A stretch of DNA of 64,000 nt from Edaphobacter sp. 4G125 (GTDB lineage: Bacteria; Acidobacteriota; Terriglobia; Terriglobales; Acidobacteriaceae): contig NZ_CP060393.1 of NCBI RefSeq assembly GCF_014274685.1, forward strand, positions 2,601,501-2,665,500, written 5' to 3'. Below the pieces are notes generated by a model. The model searched no databases. It was not told the DNA's origin and worked only from the letters and a program-made list of their open reading frames with translations. A program made the translations under genes and the position numbers. How positions within the stretch are numbered: position 1 is the stretch's first letter; each line of letters begins with the position of its first letter. This document shows positions 44,404 through 53,078 of the stretch, piece by piece.

Positions 44404-46023
44404 TCAAGCTCGAACGGCGCTCCAGGTCGCATTCCCGTATTCGCCCATATTGATAGTCCCGTTCATGCTGTTTCCTTCAACCGTGCCTTTAAAGTTGCAC
44501 CGTAAAGGGTTTCCGGCGACCGGCATCACGCTATGCAGTTCGATCTGGTCACCATGTATGGCTCCCTGGAACTGCGCGTTGTAAATCTCGCCGTGATGCT
44601 CTCCGGTAACCTGATTTCCGTTCTGTTCAAGGACGAATTGTTGCTCTCCAAGCCCGCGAAGATAGTGGATCTGGACAGACCATCTGCCCTTAACGGAGGC
44701 TGAAACGCCGGATGGTACAGCAGGCGTAGGATACGAACCGGGGTTTGTAAGCGCCTGGTACAAGGCATCGGCGATGATCTTTTCTTCTCCTGCGGAAAGC
44801 ATGTAGGAGGTTACACCGATGGAGCTCTGCATTTTGTCAGGGCGCTGCCCCTGTGCTCCTGCCAAAGTAATACGCGGAGTTCCCGCATCCAACTTCGCCG
44901 CCAACTCTGTTCCCGTGATCTTGAGAACGTTCGCATCCCAACGAACGCGCAGATTGGGGCAACGGTTGGAAAGGTCTTCATGTGCCGGAATCACTTCTGC
45001 GGTCAACGAAGGTAATCCTTTTAGACGATTGGCGATGTGTTGCATCCATGAGGTCCACTCGGACTGTTCTGCAGCATGATCGCGTTTATACCACTGACGC
45101 ACGGCAGCCAGGAGCCCCATAGCCTCTTCCTTACTGCACTTCAGTGCTCGGCCATAACAATGATGCGGAGCTGCCTGAAAGTACGCCGCCTTGCAGAGGT
45201 TTTTTTGACCGATCATCATGCCTGAGGACTGCGGTCCACGCATACATTTTCCGCCGGAATACCCAACGAGTGACGCCCCGGCCGCAAGGTGAATGTTTGG
45301 CTTCACGGGCTCTTCCGCGGCAGCATCCACAAATACGGGAACGTTCTTCTCTTTTGCCATGGAACACAGAACATTGATGCTCATCGGCCCCGAGGTCGAT
45401 TCTGGTCCAGAAAGAATATAGACCATGGCAGTGCGGTCTGAGAGTTTTGAACGGAATTCTTCAGGTGTTGCAACCTCGACGATCTCTGCGCCGCACATAC
45501 GCACACCGATGTCGTAAGGGTTGCGCGAGTGCTTCGGGATAATGACCTGATCTTTCTTTTTGATATAAGGAAGAGCCTGACATTGTTCGACATCGGTGCC
45601 TGCAATGCAGGCGATTGTCGCCAGACAGATGGCCGCAGCGCACCCCGTGGTTGCAATCCCCCACTCCGCACCGGTCAACTGGGCCAGTTGTGCACCGATA
45701 CCATCCATCATCTCATCGAGATGAACATAGTAGAATGAGGCATCGTACATGGCCTGTTTGACTTCAGGCAGCGAGCAGGAGCCGCTGATAATTGTGAAGG
45801 TGCCACGCCCATTAATCATGGGGCGAACACCGATACGGGTGAACAGGTTGTCGTGAATATCGCCATCATGCATCAGCATGTTCTTCGCTTTCGGCTTTTC
45901 CGCGAACCCTGCAGCACTGGCAGCGAGAGGAGATGCGGCAGAAGCCGCCCCAAGGGCCGAAAGAATTCCCGACTGCTTCAAAACCTCACGCCGGGACCAT
46001 TTGCTATTGCGAAGTGACGACAT
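44404..46023 (-). CDS. Tat-exported SelA/DgaE-like PLP enzyme fused to a C-terminal beta-rich domain, copy 2
   Basis: 538 aa, about 100 longer than the other two copies. A twin-arginine signal is at 8-40 (WSRREVLKQSG); the PLP lysine is in YSGGKCMRGPQSSG, preceded by FVDAAAEEP. From about residue 440, after PTPAVPSGVS, comes an additional domain of short alternating strands with Gly-rich repeats (GRWSVQIHYLRG ... VLEQNGNQVTGEHHGEIYN ... GAIHGDQIELHS ... GTVEGNSMNGTINMGEYG ... WSAVRA), of unknown function. The ATG at 46023 has AGGAG upstream. It lies 78 bp after RidA-like 2, with a terminator between. Confidence 0.85.
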   Translation of the reverse strand: MSSLRNSKWSRREVLKQSGILSALGAASAASPLAASAAGFAEKPKAKNMLMHDGDIHDNLFTRIGVRPMINGRGTFTIISGSCSLPEVKQAMYDASFYYVHLDEMMDGIGAQLAQLTGAEWGIATTGCAAAICLATIACIAGTDVEQCQALPYIKKKDQVIIPKHSRNPYDIGVRMCGAEIVEVATPEEFRSKLSDRTAMVYILSGPESTSGPMSINVLCSMAKEKNVPVFVDAAAEEPVKPNIHLAAGASLVGYSGGKCMRGPQSSGMMIGQKNLCKAAYFQAAPHHCYGRALKCSKEEAMGLLAAVRQWYKRDHAAEQSEWTSWMQHIANRLKGLPSLTAEVIPAHEDLSNRCPNLRVRWDANVLKITGTELAAKLDAGTPRITLAGAQGQRPDKMQSSIGVTSYMLSAGEEKIIADALYQALTNPGSYPTPAVPSGVSASVKGRWSVQIHYLRGLGEQQFVLEQNGNQVTGEHHGEIYNAQFQGAIHGDQIELHSVMPVAGNPLRCNFKGTVEGNSMNGTINMGEYGNATWSAVRA

Positions 46024-46062
46024 AACCAATTCTCCTTCTCGTGAAAACAGCTAAAAGACAAA

Positions 46063-46092
46063 AAGGCATGGTGCCAATACGCACCATGCCTT
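46063..46092 (-). terminator. terminator between RidA-like 2 and SelA-like 2
   Basis: AAGGCATGGTGC (46063-46074) and GCACCATGCCTT (46081-46092) form a perfect 12-bp stem with a 6-nt loop, followed on the minus strand by a T-rich run (TTTTTGTCTTTT). It ends the SelA-like 3/RidA-like 2 part of the gene run, so SelA-like 2 needs either readthrough or its own promoter. Confidence 0.8.
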
Positions 46093-46101
46093 CTCTTCGC
46101 T

Positions 46102-46599
46102 TTAGATCGAGGCAATCAAATCAATCTCGACTAGCGAGTCGCCAGGAATACCCCCCGCAGCAGCAATGGTGGTGCGAACTGGCGGAGTGTCTCCCCAGTT
46201 TGCCTGAGCGTAGACTGAGTTCATTGCCTGGTAATCCTTAAGGTCATTCAGGTAGACGTTAACCTTGAGAACCTTATCCATCGAGGAGCCAGCCTTGATC
46301 AAGTTCTTTTCAAGTTCATCCAGCACGTGCTTGGTGTGCTCTTCGACGGTTCCCTTAAAGTGTGCTCCGACTCCGGCGAGGAAAACGAGATTGCCATACG
46401 TAATAATGCTGGAGAAAAGCGGCTTCTTGCCAGGTGTCGTAGGAACCTTATCATTCTGAGTCTTCGGTGGAACAGACTTCTTCTCGAGTTTTCCGGAGAC
46501 CTGAGCCTTGGCACTGCTGGTTAGCGCAGCCCCACCAGTGACAGCAACTGCTGCCTTGGCTGCATTCTTCAAAAGACCTCGTCTAGACTGTTTTTCCAT
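46102..46599 (-). CDS. Tat-exported RidA/YjgF-family protein, copy 2
   Basis: 165 aa, twin-arginine signal MEKQSRRGLLKNAAKAAVAV at 1-20 followed by a linker and a complete RidA domain. FLAGVGAHFKG, VNVYLNDLKDYQAMNSVY and PPVRTTIAAAGGIPGDSLVEI hold the family motifs, including the catalytic Arg and the following Glu. It is closer to canonical RidA than copy 1. It lies 30 bp after SelA-like 3 on the same strand and has AAAAGGAG upstream of its ATG. Expected to hydrolyse imines produced by the linked PLP enzymes in the periplasm. Confidence 0.87.
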   Translation of the reverse strand: MEKQSRRGLLKNAAKAAVAVTGGAALTSSAKAQVSGKLEKKSVPPKTQNDKVPTTPGKKPLFSSIITYGNLVFLAGVGAHFKGTVEEHTKHVLDELEKNLIKAGSSMDKVLKVNVYLNDLKDYQAMNSVYAQANWGDTPPVRTTIAAAGGIPGDSLVEIDLIASI

Positions 46600-46629
46600 C
46601 GTTTACTCCTTTTCTGATTGAACGAAAAT

Positions 46630-47913
46630 CTATGCCTTCTTTGTGAGAACGGCCTTAATACGGCGGCCAACAACCTGATCCTCACCTGGTTGGAGCATCC
46701 AAACACCAACAACAAGCGTGTTGGCGTCGCAAGGAATACCCTGATTCGGCTTATGGCCGCTGTTAGGATTGAGTTCGATCGATGGCTTACCAGCACGTAA
46801 CTGTTTCAGAGCCTCTGGAACAGTTACACCGACCGTAGCCGGATCAAACTTCAAGAGCAGATGCGGCACATGGTTGGCGATCCTGGGTGTAACGACATTA
46901 ATCTGCATCGACGGAATGTTCTTCACTGCATCGCTAATAACTTTGCAGCGCCGATTGTATTCGGCTGTACTAGCTGTCTCGGATTGCTCAAGAAGCCAAT
47001 CCACAGCGGCAACCATGCCGACAATCTGCTCCTTGGCGACCTTCATACCTCGTCCTACTGCATCCCCATAGGGATTCGTATTCCTTAAGGCTAAATCGGT
47101 AAGGTGTTTTTTCCCGAGGAGAAGTCCGGCGTTCTGAGGTCCGTGGATTCCCTTTCCACCTGAAAAGGCAACCAGATCGAAACCCATCTGCGTATACTTC
47201 CATAGATTTTCGACAGGTGGCATATCGGCAGCCGCATCGAGATGGCAAGGGACATTGTGCTGATGCGCAATCTCCAGCCATTGCTCGCGACCTATTTCAG
47301 CTGGAGGACCGTCTTCTTCTTCGGCAGCATTGAAGAAGTTTGTCATCACCGTCTTCTCGCTGAATGCACGCTTGTAATCATCCAGAGTAACAACCTCACG
47401 AATTACAGCCCCAGCGAGCATCATGGCATGGTCATAGCTGTACCGATGCGCTTTCTGGACGATCACCTCATTTTTGAGGCTACCCGCATCCTGTGGTAAT
47501 GCGCCTGGCTTGTTGCTATTGGCATTGCCAATACAGGCAGCCGTAGCGAGAGTGATAGCTCCCGATGCGCCCGAAGTCACAAGCGCCCCTTCGCATCGCA
47601 GTTTCTTCGCGAGGTATTCTCCCGATTTAACCTGAAGGTCCTGGAGACGAACAGGGTGTTCTCCCGCGCGATACACGGCACGAAGAACCTGTGGAGGCAT
47701 GCAAGCTGCAGTGAGTGTTGTATAGGTACCTGCAGCATTGATGATCTTTTCGACGCCGAGCTTATCGTAGTAGTCTTCGCCCTGGGGTGCAGGAGTAGCG
47801 GCTTCAGCCGTGCGCCCTACGAACGGAGCCGCTCCCAATACAGCAACAGCGGATTGAGACCATTGAAGAAAACTACGACGGCTAACCTTTGTGCTTTTTT
47901 CGCTATTGGACAT
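46630..47913 (-). CDS. Tat-exported SelA/DgaE-like PLP enzyme, copy 3
   Basis: 427 aa, with a twin-arginine signal (VSRRSFLQWSQSAVAVLGAA, about 10-30). The PLP lysine is in FSGGKGIHGPQNAG with LDAAADMPP upstream, and the ending ITLATAACIGNANS and KVAKEQIVGM segments match the selA_rel group. Start at 47913 chosen because AAGGTG precedes the ATG; an in-frame ATG eight codons upstream would give a weakly conserved extension. It follows the RraA-like gene by 80 bp and precedes RidA-like 2 by 30 bp. Confidence 0.87.
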   Translation of the reverse strand: MSNSEKSTKVSRRSFLQWSQSAVAVLGAAPFVGRTAEAATPAPQGEDYYDKLGVEKIINAAGTYTTLTAACMPPQVLRAVYRAGEHPVRLQDLQVKSGEYLAKKLRCEGALVTSGASGAITLATAACIGNANSNKPGALPQDAGSLKNEVIVQKAHRYSYDHAMMLAGAVIREVVTLDDYKRAFSEKTVMTNFFNAAEEEDGPPAEIGREQWLEIAHQHNVPCHLDAAADMPPVENLWKYTQMGFDLVAFSGGKGIHGPQNAGLLLGKKHLTDLALRNTNPYGDAVGRGMKVAKEQIVGMVAAVDWLLEQSETASTAEYNRRCKVISDAVKNIPSMQINVVTPRIANHVPHLLLKFDPATVGVTVPEALKQLRAGKPSIELNPNSGHKPNQGIPCDANTLVVGVWMLQPGEDQVVGRRIKAVLTKKA

Positions 47914-47993
47914 TTCGTTCACCTTGCATGGGTTCATCACGATGGAATCATGGTAAGAAAAGTTGTCATCGGGCAAATGCCTTAGCACCGCTA

Positions 47994-48776
47994 TCAAATT
48001 CGCCCGAACTGCTTGACCGCTTCTACGATCGAGTGAAACTTCTCGATATACGGATACATTGCGTGCTCGCTATTATCCAACTTCTGCGCAAGAACCAGTA
48101 CTTCCGCGGCGTGCTCGCGGGGGACGACAACAACACCGTCCTGATCCGCAACGATGATGTCATTGGGGTTAACTTTGACTCCATCGACTTCGAGAGGTAT
48201 GTTCGCCCCGCCAAAACGATAGTGCCCCACCGAGGTGGAAGGAACGGGCCCGAGGGCATAGACCGGAAATCCGAGCTTCTTGAGCTGGGGGACGTCACGA
48301 ACGCCACCGTCGACAACTGCACCGGCAAAGCCACGAGAGAACATGGCTGTCCCCATGAGGCCTCCCATGCCTGCAATGTCTGCTCCATCCTCAACCTTCA
48401 TGACATATACCGAACCCTGGCCACCGGAGTCGATCGCCTTCAGCATCCCCGAAAGCGCATCCGGATCTTTATTTTCCTGCTTGACCAGTTTGACTGTCAG
48501 CGCGGGTCCGGCGAATTTCGTGGGGAAGATCGCCTGCATACGGTGCGACATATATGACTTGATATGCAGACTCTGTTCAATCGCATCGGAAACCGAAGCC
48601 GCTTCAACATGGCGATAGGCTTCCAGCATTTCTGCAGGATTGGCGGCATATTCGGCAGCTGTTTTCGGAGCATCGGCACGCACGATATGAGTAATGGTCA
48701 ACGCCGTTGCGCAGACAACTGCAACTGTAGCTACAGTGCGAAGACGAAGAAAGACAGAAGAAGATAGAGAACTCAT
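47994..48776 (-). CDS. RraA-family protein with N-terminal signal sequence
   Basis: 260-aa protein of the RraA/HMG-aldolase fold. The conserved aldolase-type motif is VDGGVRDVPQLKKLGFPVYA, containing the Arg-Asp pair that binds metal and substrate in 4-hydroxy-4-methyl-2-oxoglutarate aldolases; DIIVADQDGVVVVPRE is also typical. Unusually, the first 37 residues form a hydrophobic signal or anchor (TVATVAVVCATALTITHIVRADA). So this member is probably periplasmic or membrane-bound. An alternative is an RNase E regulator, but that is unlikely outside the cytoplasm. AGGAG precedes the ATG. Confidence 0.83.
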   Translation of the reverse strand: MSSLSSSVFLRLRTVATVAVVCATALTITHIVRADAPKTAAEYAANPAEMLEAYRHVEAASVSDAIEQSLHIKSYMSHRMQAIFPTKFAGPALTVKLVKQENKDPDALSGMLKAIDSGGQGSVYVMKVEDGADIAGMGGLMGTAMFSRGFAGAVVDGGVRDVPQLKKLGFPVYALGPVPSTSVGHYRFGGANIPLEVDGVKVNPNDIIVADQDGVVVVPREHAAEVLVLAQKLDNSEHAMYPYIEKFHSIVEAVKQFGRI

Positions 48777-48820
48777 TTTTACTCCTCAAAATCTAAGGAC
48801 ATCGTACTTGAAGAGAGAAA

Positions 48821-48849
48821 AAGCCGCCGGATTTGTGGTCCGGCGGCTT
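48821..48849 (-). terminator. terminator after the TonB-dependent receptor
   Basis: AAGCCGCCGGA (48821-48831) and TCCGGCGGCTT (48839-48849) form a perfect 11-bp stem, with a T-run after the stem on the minus strand (TTTTTCTCTC). It is 20 nt from the receptor stop. Confidence 0.85.
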
Positions 48850-48868
48850 CCGTTTATTGAAAGCGGGG

Positions 48869-51800
48869 TTAGAAGTTAATCTTGCCAGCCAGCTGCAGAA
48901 CTCGAGGATCGGTCTGCGTGCTGGTGACAGTTCCGAAAGTTCCAGCTACGTTGGGTCCGGTATATCCAGTCACAATCGGATTGCTGGGGTTGGCGTGATT
49001 GAAGAGATTGAAAGCCTCTGCGCGGAGTTGGAGTGTCAGACGTTCGTAAAGCGGGAAGTTCTTGAACATCGAGAAGTTCACCAATTCACGACCTGGACCA
49101 TGCTGATCGTTCCGATGCAGATTGCCATAGGTATAGTTTGCAGGAAGTGCATACGCCGTCCTGTCAACGCAGCTTACTGATCTGTTGCGAACGAGGAAAT
49201 CATTTGTGCAAGTATTAGACCCTGCATTGACGAAGTTTGGTCGCTGGACTCCACTTGTTCCTGTATTTGCGATGTCCGATGCAAGGCCAACATTGAACGG
49301 CATACCAGTCTGCAGGGTGACGATCATGTTTGCCTGCCAGCCTCCAAGAACCGTACGGACGGCATAGTTGCGTCCCGAAAACTCCGGAAGCTGGTAGAGC
49401 ACTGTTCCCACGAAGCGATGACGGATATCCCAGTTCGAGTTTCCGTAATCTGCGTGGATGTTGTATGGATTCATCAGGTATCCGCTACCATTGGCATCGT
49501 TTGAAGTATCCATGTTATGAGCCCAGGTATAGGACATGTTCATGCTAAGACCACGGCTCATACGCTGACGAAGGATAGCAGTAAGGCCGTTGTAGGTCGA
49601 CCAGCCACCATTGTAGATTTCGCGGATGACCCCGAAATTTTGATAGGGGCGACGTGAATTAATAACTCCAGAACCAGGTTGGGGGGTGTTCGGCTGCCAG
49701 GAGAAATCAAGATTGACCGACTTGGACCCGAGGTACTGGAGTTCGAAAGCTGCATCTTTCCAGAGTTCAACACCGGTATCTACGTTCCACTGATACATAC
49801 GTGGAGTAGGAAGTCGGGGGGCATCTGTAAAGGCGTTGCAATAGCTCTGAAAGTCTGTGGGAACACAGCCGGACTTAGCAGCTGCGCCGCCACTTGGATT
49901 TTCGAACGTATTGACCGAAAGATTTGGATTTGCGTTATAAGTAGCAGCATTCGCAAGAGGGTAATTGCTGCTAGCTAGCGTAAACGCATTCAAGTGATTT
50001 GGGTTGTAGTAAATACCGCCGCCTCCGCGGATTACGATCTTGTCTGTAGCACGATAAGCAAACCCGAGGCGTGGAGCCCAGAGATTGTTGTTTGATCCTG
50101 TGAATTTGAATCCAGGGGTGGGAGTGAAGGTGTTTCCCGTTGTCGCATTAGTTGCAGGGATGAGAGCGGTAAAGTCTGCATTGAGAATGCGCGCATATCC
50201 ATTTAAAGAGTACGGAATCGTGGGTTGTTCATAACGGATGCCATACAACAAAGTCAATTTCTGGGTTACCTGCCAGTTATCCTGAACAAAGTAGCCATTT
50301 CGCCAGCTCCCGACAGAACCCTTCACCTGAAACGTAGGCGTTACTGCTGCGGAAGCGCGACCAATGATAAAGTCTGCCATTCCATTGCTCGACGTTTTAT
50401 TATCGCAGGCTGACGGATTGGAACCGGGAACGGGCTGGCAGAAGCTGGTGTACCGCCCGTTGAAGGTAAAGCTTCCGCGAGGATCATTCTGCGCTGCGCG
50501 GCCGATGGTCATACGGCGAATATCCGCACCTGCCATGATGGTGTGCTTCCCTTTGGTCCAGGAGATCTGATCGTATGCATGAAGGGTACGATCATCCTGC
50601 TTCCAGTTGGTTCCACCTGAACCAAGAGTGAAGTAGTTGGTCACGTTAATGGTTGGAATTCCGGGGTTGTTGTTATCCACATCGGCCGTATAACCAGGAA
50701 TGCCAAGTTTTGATCCGGCATCTTTTTGTCCCGCCTGCGCAAAGCCGTTGTTGACACTATTCGTCAGAACGTTGAATCCAACGCGAAGATCGTTGATAAA
50801 GTTCGGCGTAATGATATGGGTATAGCCGATCATGCCATTCCGATCGGTAGTTGGCGAATAAGCGTTAGAAGTCGGAATAGCGCTTCCGCTTACATAGTCA
50901 AGTTTCTGCCAGAGGAACCGACCAAAAAGTCGAACGTTCTGACCAATGTTATGATCGACGCGATCCAGGGTTTGGTTCTGCAGGAGATTTAGCGGAGCAT
51001 AACTGTTGAAGTTATTTCCCAGCCCAGACTGAGTTGGCAATGGATAGTACTGAAGAAGCTTCGCGGCGATGGGATCGACCGGAATTTGGTTATTTGCATA
51101 TTGAGTCGTGCGATTTGCAGGATCATAAAGCTGAACCAGCTTTTGCTTGCATTGCTCGGACGTATCAGACGGCGAACACATTAGATTCGGGTCAAGCAGC
51201 TCCGAGAAATCTCCTGAACGCATCTTTACAGTAGGAACTGCACCGACGGTGCTGGTCTGCTGATACTGTCGGAGACCTTCATATGATCCCATGAAGAATG
51301 TCTTGTCGCGACCGTTGTAGAGGAACGGGATAACGACCGGGCCGCTGAGCACGCCGCCAAACTGGTTGAAACGCATCTTAGCCGCTTTTGCACCCTTTGC
51401 TGCAAGCCAGGGCTTTGCATTGAATACGTCGTTCTGGACGTAATCATAAGCTGTTCCATGCAGAGTGTTCGTACCGGACTTGGTGTCCGAGTTGATGTGG
51501 ATACCCATGTAGGCGCCATACTGCGCGGTATAGTTACCGCTCTGAACCTGAACCGCCGAGATAGCATCCGGGTTTGGCGTAACCGGGGAGTTCGAGATCA
51601 GCGAGTTCATGATGGTGATACCGTCGAGCGTCAGCGAGTTCGTGACTTCGCGAGTACCTGCGCCGATGTAGTTCGCTCCAGGAGGAACGTCACGGAAGGA
51701 GGTCTTCGGACCAATGATTACGTTCGACGCCGTCGTTGCGAGATCCATCACGCGGCGGGTGTTCATCGGGAGGTTCGTCACCTGATGGGTGCCAATAGTG

Positions 51801-52204
51801 TCGCCGATCAAGGCATCGTCGGTCGAAAGAGCCGGAGTCGAGGCCGAGACCGTAATTTCCGTGGTGTCGGTACCAACGCTCAGAGAGAAGTCCGTACGAA
51901 CGGCCATATTGAGCTGCACCGCTACGCCCGCAGTCGTGATTTTCTGGAAGCCCGACTTCTCTACCGTAACGTTATAAGTTCCAGGAGCGACAAACGGGAT
52001 GGAGTAGTACCCTTCTCCGTTGGTATCACCAGAATAGGTGACCTTTGTATCGCGGTTTACGCCCACCACATGTGCACCCGCTATCACGCCGCCGGTCGCA
52101 TCACTCACTGTACCAACCAGCGAGGTATTGTTTGCGACCTGGGCCAAAAGCGTCAGTGGAGCAGCCAATAAAGCTAAACAACAAAGTAGTAATAATCTCT
52201 TCAC
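48869..52204 (-). CDS. TonB-dependent receptor with carboxypeptidase-regulatory-like domain (Oar-like)
   Basis: 1111-aa outer-membrane protein. Signal peptide 1-21 (MKRLLLLCCLALLAAPLTLLA), then a carboxypeptidase-regulatory-like/transthyretin-type domain (about 25-105, VGTVSDATGGVIAGAHV ... YNVTVEKSGFQK), plug region (about 120-230, NLPMNTRRVMDL) and a long beta-barrel ending in GKINF. This is the acidobacterial Oar/SusC-like type used for large substrates. The GTG start has AGGAG upstream. It is the gene next to the two-component pair on one side and to the RraA-SelA-RidA genes on the other, so it probably imports the substrate of the periplasmic enzymes. Confidence 0.9.
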   Translation of the reverse strand: MKRLLLLCCLALLAAPLTLLAQVANNTSLVGTVSDATGGVIAGAHVVGVNRDTKVTYSGDTNGEGYYSIPFVAPGTYNVTVEKSGFQKITTAGVAVQLNMAVRTDFSLSVGTDTTEITVSASTPALSTDDALIGDTIGTHQVTNLPMNTRRVMDLATTASNVIIGPKTSFRDVPPGANYIGAGTREVTNSLTLDGITIMNSLISNSPVTPNPDAISAVQVQSGNYTAQYGAYMGIHINSDTKSGTNTLHGTAYDYVQNDVFNAKPWLAAKGAKAAKMRFNQFGGVLSGPVVIPFLYNGRDKTFFMGSYEGLRQYQQTSTVGAVPTVKMRSGDFSELLDPNLMCSPSDTSEQCKQKLVQLYDPANRTTQYANNQIPVDPIAAKLLQYYPLPTQSGLGNNFNSYAPLNLLQNQTLDRVDHNIGQNVRLFGRFLWQKLDYVSGSAIPTSNAYSPTTDRNGMIGYTHIITPNFINDLRVGFNVLTNSVNNGFAQAGQKDAGSKLGIPGYTADVDNNNPGIPTINVTNYFTLGSGGTNWKQDDRTLHAYDQISWTKGKHTIMAGADIRRMTIGRAAQNDPRGSFTFNGRYTSFCQPVPGSNPSACDNKTSSNGMADFIIGRASAAVTPTFQVKGSVGSWRNGYFVQDNWQVTQKLTLLYGIRYEQPTIPYSLNGYARILNADFTALIPATNATTGNTFTPTPGFKFTGSNNNLWAPRLGFAYRATDKIVIRGGGGIYYNPNHLNAFTLASSNYPLANAATYNANPNLSVNTFENPSGGAAAKSGCVPTDFQSYCNAFTDAPRLPTPRMYQWNVDTGVELWKDAAFELQYLGSKSVNLDFSWQPNTPQPGSGVINSRRPYQNFGVIREIYNGGWSTYNGLTAILRQRMSRGLSMNMSYTWAHNMDTSNDANGSGYLMNPYNIHADYGNSNWDIRHRFVGTVLYQLPEFSGRNYAVRTVLGGWQANMIVTLQTGMPFNVGLASDIANTGTSGVQRPNFVNAGSNTCTNDFLVRNRSVSCVDRTAYALPANYTYGNLHRNDQHGPGRELVNFSMFKNFPLYERLTLQLRAEAFNLFNHANPSNPIVTGYTGPNVAGTFGTVTSTQTDPRVLQLAGKINF

Positions 52205-52252
52205 AATGAACTCCTATTATCCCGATAGCGGCATGCCGTTAAGGTATGCAAA

Positions 52253-52278
52253 CTGTTGCAACAGAACCGGTACTGTTG
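52253..52278. promoter_or_regulatory. palindromic operator-like array upstream of the TonB receptor
   Basis: CTGTTG (52253-52258), CAACAG (52259-52264) and CTGTTG (52273-52278) form a perfect 12-bp palindrome followed by an inverted repeat with CCGG at its centre (52259-52278, one mismatch in 10 per arm). It sits about 50-75 nt before the receptor start, within the 250-bp region facing the response regulator gene. NarL-type regulators bind such short inverted units. Confidence 0.5.
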
Positions 52279-52454
52279 TCGCACCAGGTTCCGACTCTTA
52301 GGATGTGGATATTCGACTATATTTTGGATACTGCTGTCATCGGGCAGTTGACGTGCAGGCCATTAAGGCTAATGACCTATAAACATCAACGGCTGCCCAT
52401 TGACAGGAACATAGATACGAAATCGAAAGAAAAAAATATCTTACGATCTATTGA

Positions 52455-53078
52455 CTAATCCAAATGAATCAATCCACGCTGCAAGGCATAAATCGTTGCC
52501 TGGGTACGATCACGAGCTCCCATCTTGTCCAATACAGAGCTGACATGGATCCGCACGGTCTTCTCCGCAATATGAAGCTCTTCGGCGATCTCTCGATTAC
52601 TGCGTCCCTGGGTGATACAGGCCAGGACCTCCGACTCACGAGGAGTCAGTTCAACCGATGGCATTCGTTCTGCCAGCCGGTCGAGGGCGACATGAGGGAG
52701 ATAGCGCAGCCCACGATCGACATTCTGGATCGCATTCAACAGTTCTTCCCCGCTGGCATCCTTTGTTAAATAAGCCATTGCTCCACTTCGCACGGCGCGG
52801 TAGATATCTTCACTACCCCGATAGTTCGAAAGCACTACGATGCGCGCCGTGGGAAACTCTTTGCGCAGCTCAGTAATAACCTCAAAGCCGCTCAAACGAG
52901 GAAGACGAAGATCCAGCACAACGACATCGGGACGATGCTGGCGATACATCGTGATTCCGGATTCCCCATCGCAAGCCTCTCCAATGATGCGGATCTGCGA
53001 ATGCCCGGAAAGAACGGAGTGCAGAGCAATGCGGGCGAGAAAATGATCTTCGATAAGGAGAACGCGAATCTGCTTCAT
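52455..53078 (-). CDS. LuxR/NarL-family response regulator
   Basis: 207 aa. Receiver domain with the phospho-accepting Asp at 56 (DVVVLDLRLP) and the Lys in YLTKDAS, then a LuxR HTH (LTPRESEVLACITQGRSNRE ... HIAEKTVRIHVSSVLDKMGARDRTQA). It overlaps the sensor kinase by 4 bp (ATGA), so they are a couple. The start at 53078 was chosen for this overlap; an in-frame Met four codons upstream exists. Encoded immediately upstream of the TonB receptor and the CTGTTG array, it is the likely regulator of that gene and perhaps the whole run. Confidence 0.93.
   Translation of the reverse strand: MKQIRVLLIEDHFLARIALHSVLSGHSQIRIIGEACDGESGITMYRQHRPDVVVLDLRLPRLSGFEVITELRKEFPTARIVVLSNYRGSEDIYRAVRSGAMAYLTKDASGEELLNAIQNVDRGLRYLPHVALDRLAERMPSVELTPRESEVLACITQGRSNREIAEELHIAEKTVRIHVSSVLDKMGARDRTQATIYALQRGLIHLD

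Noticed and set aside
47994..48776. RraA-like gene considered as the RNase E regulator
   Set aside because: The signal sequence and its place among exported catabolic enzymes make an intracellular RNA-related role unlikely.
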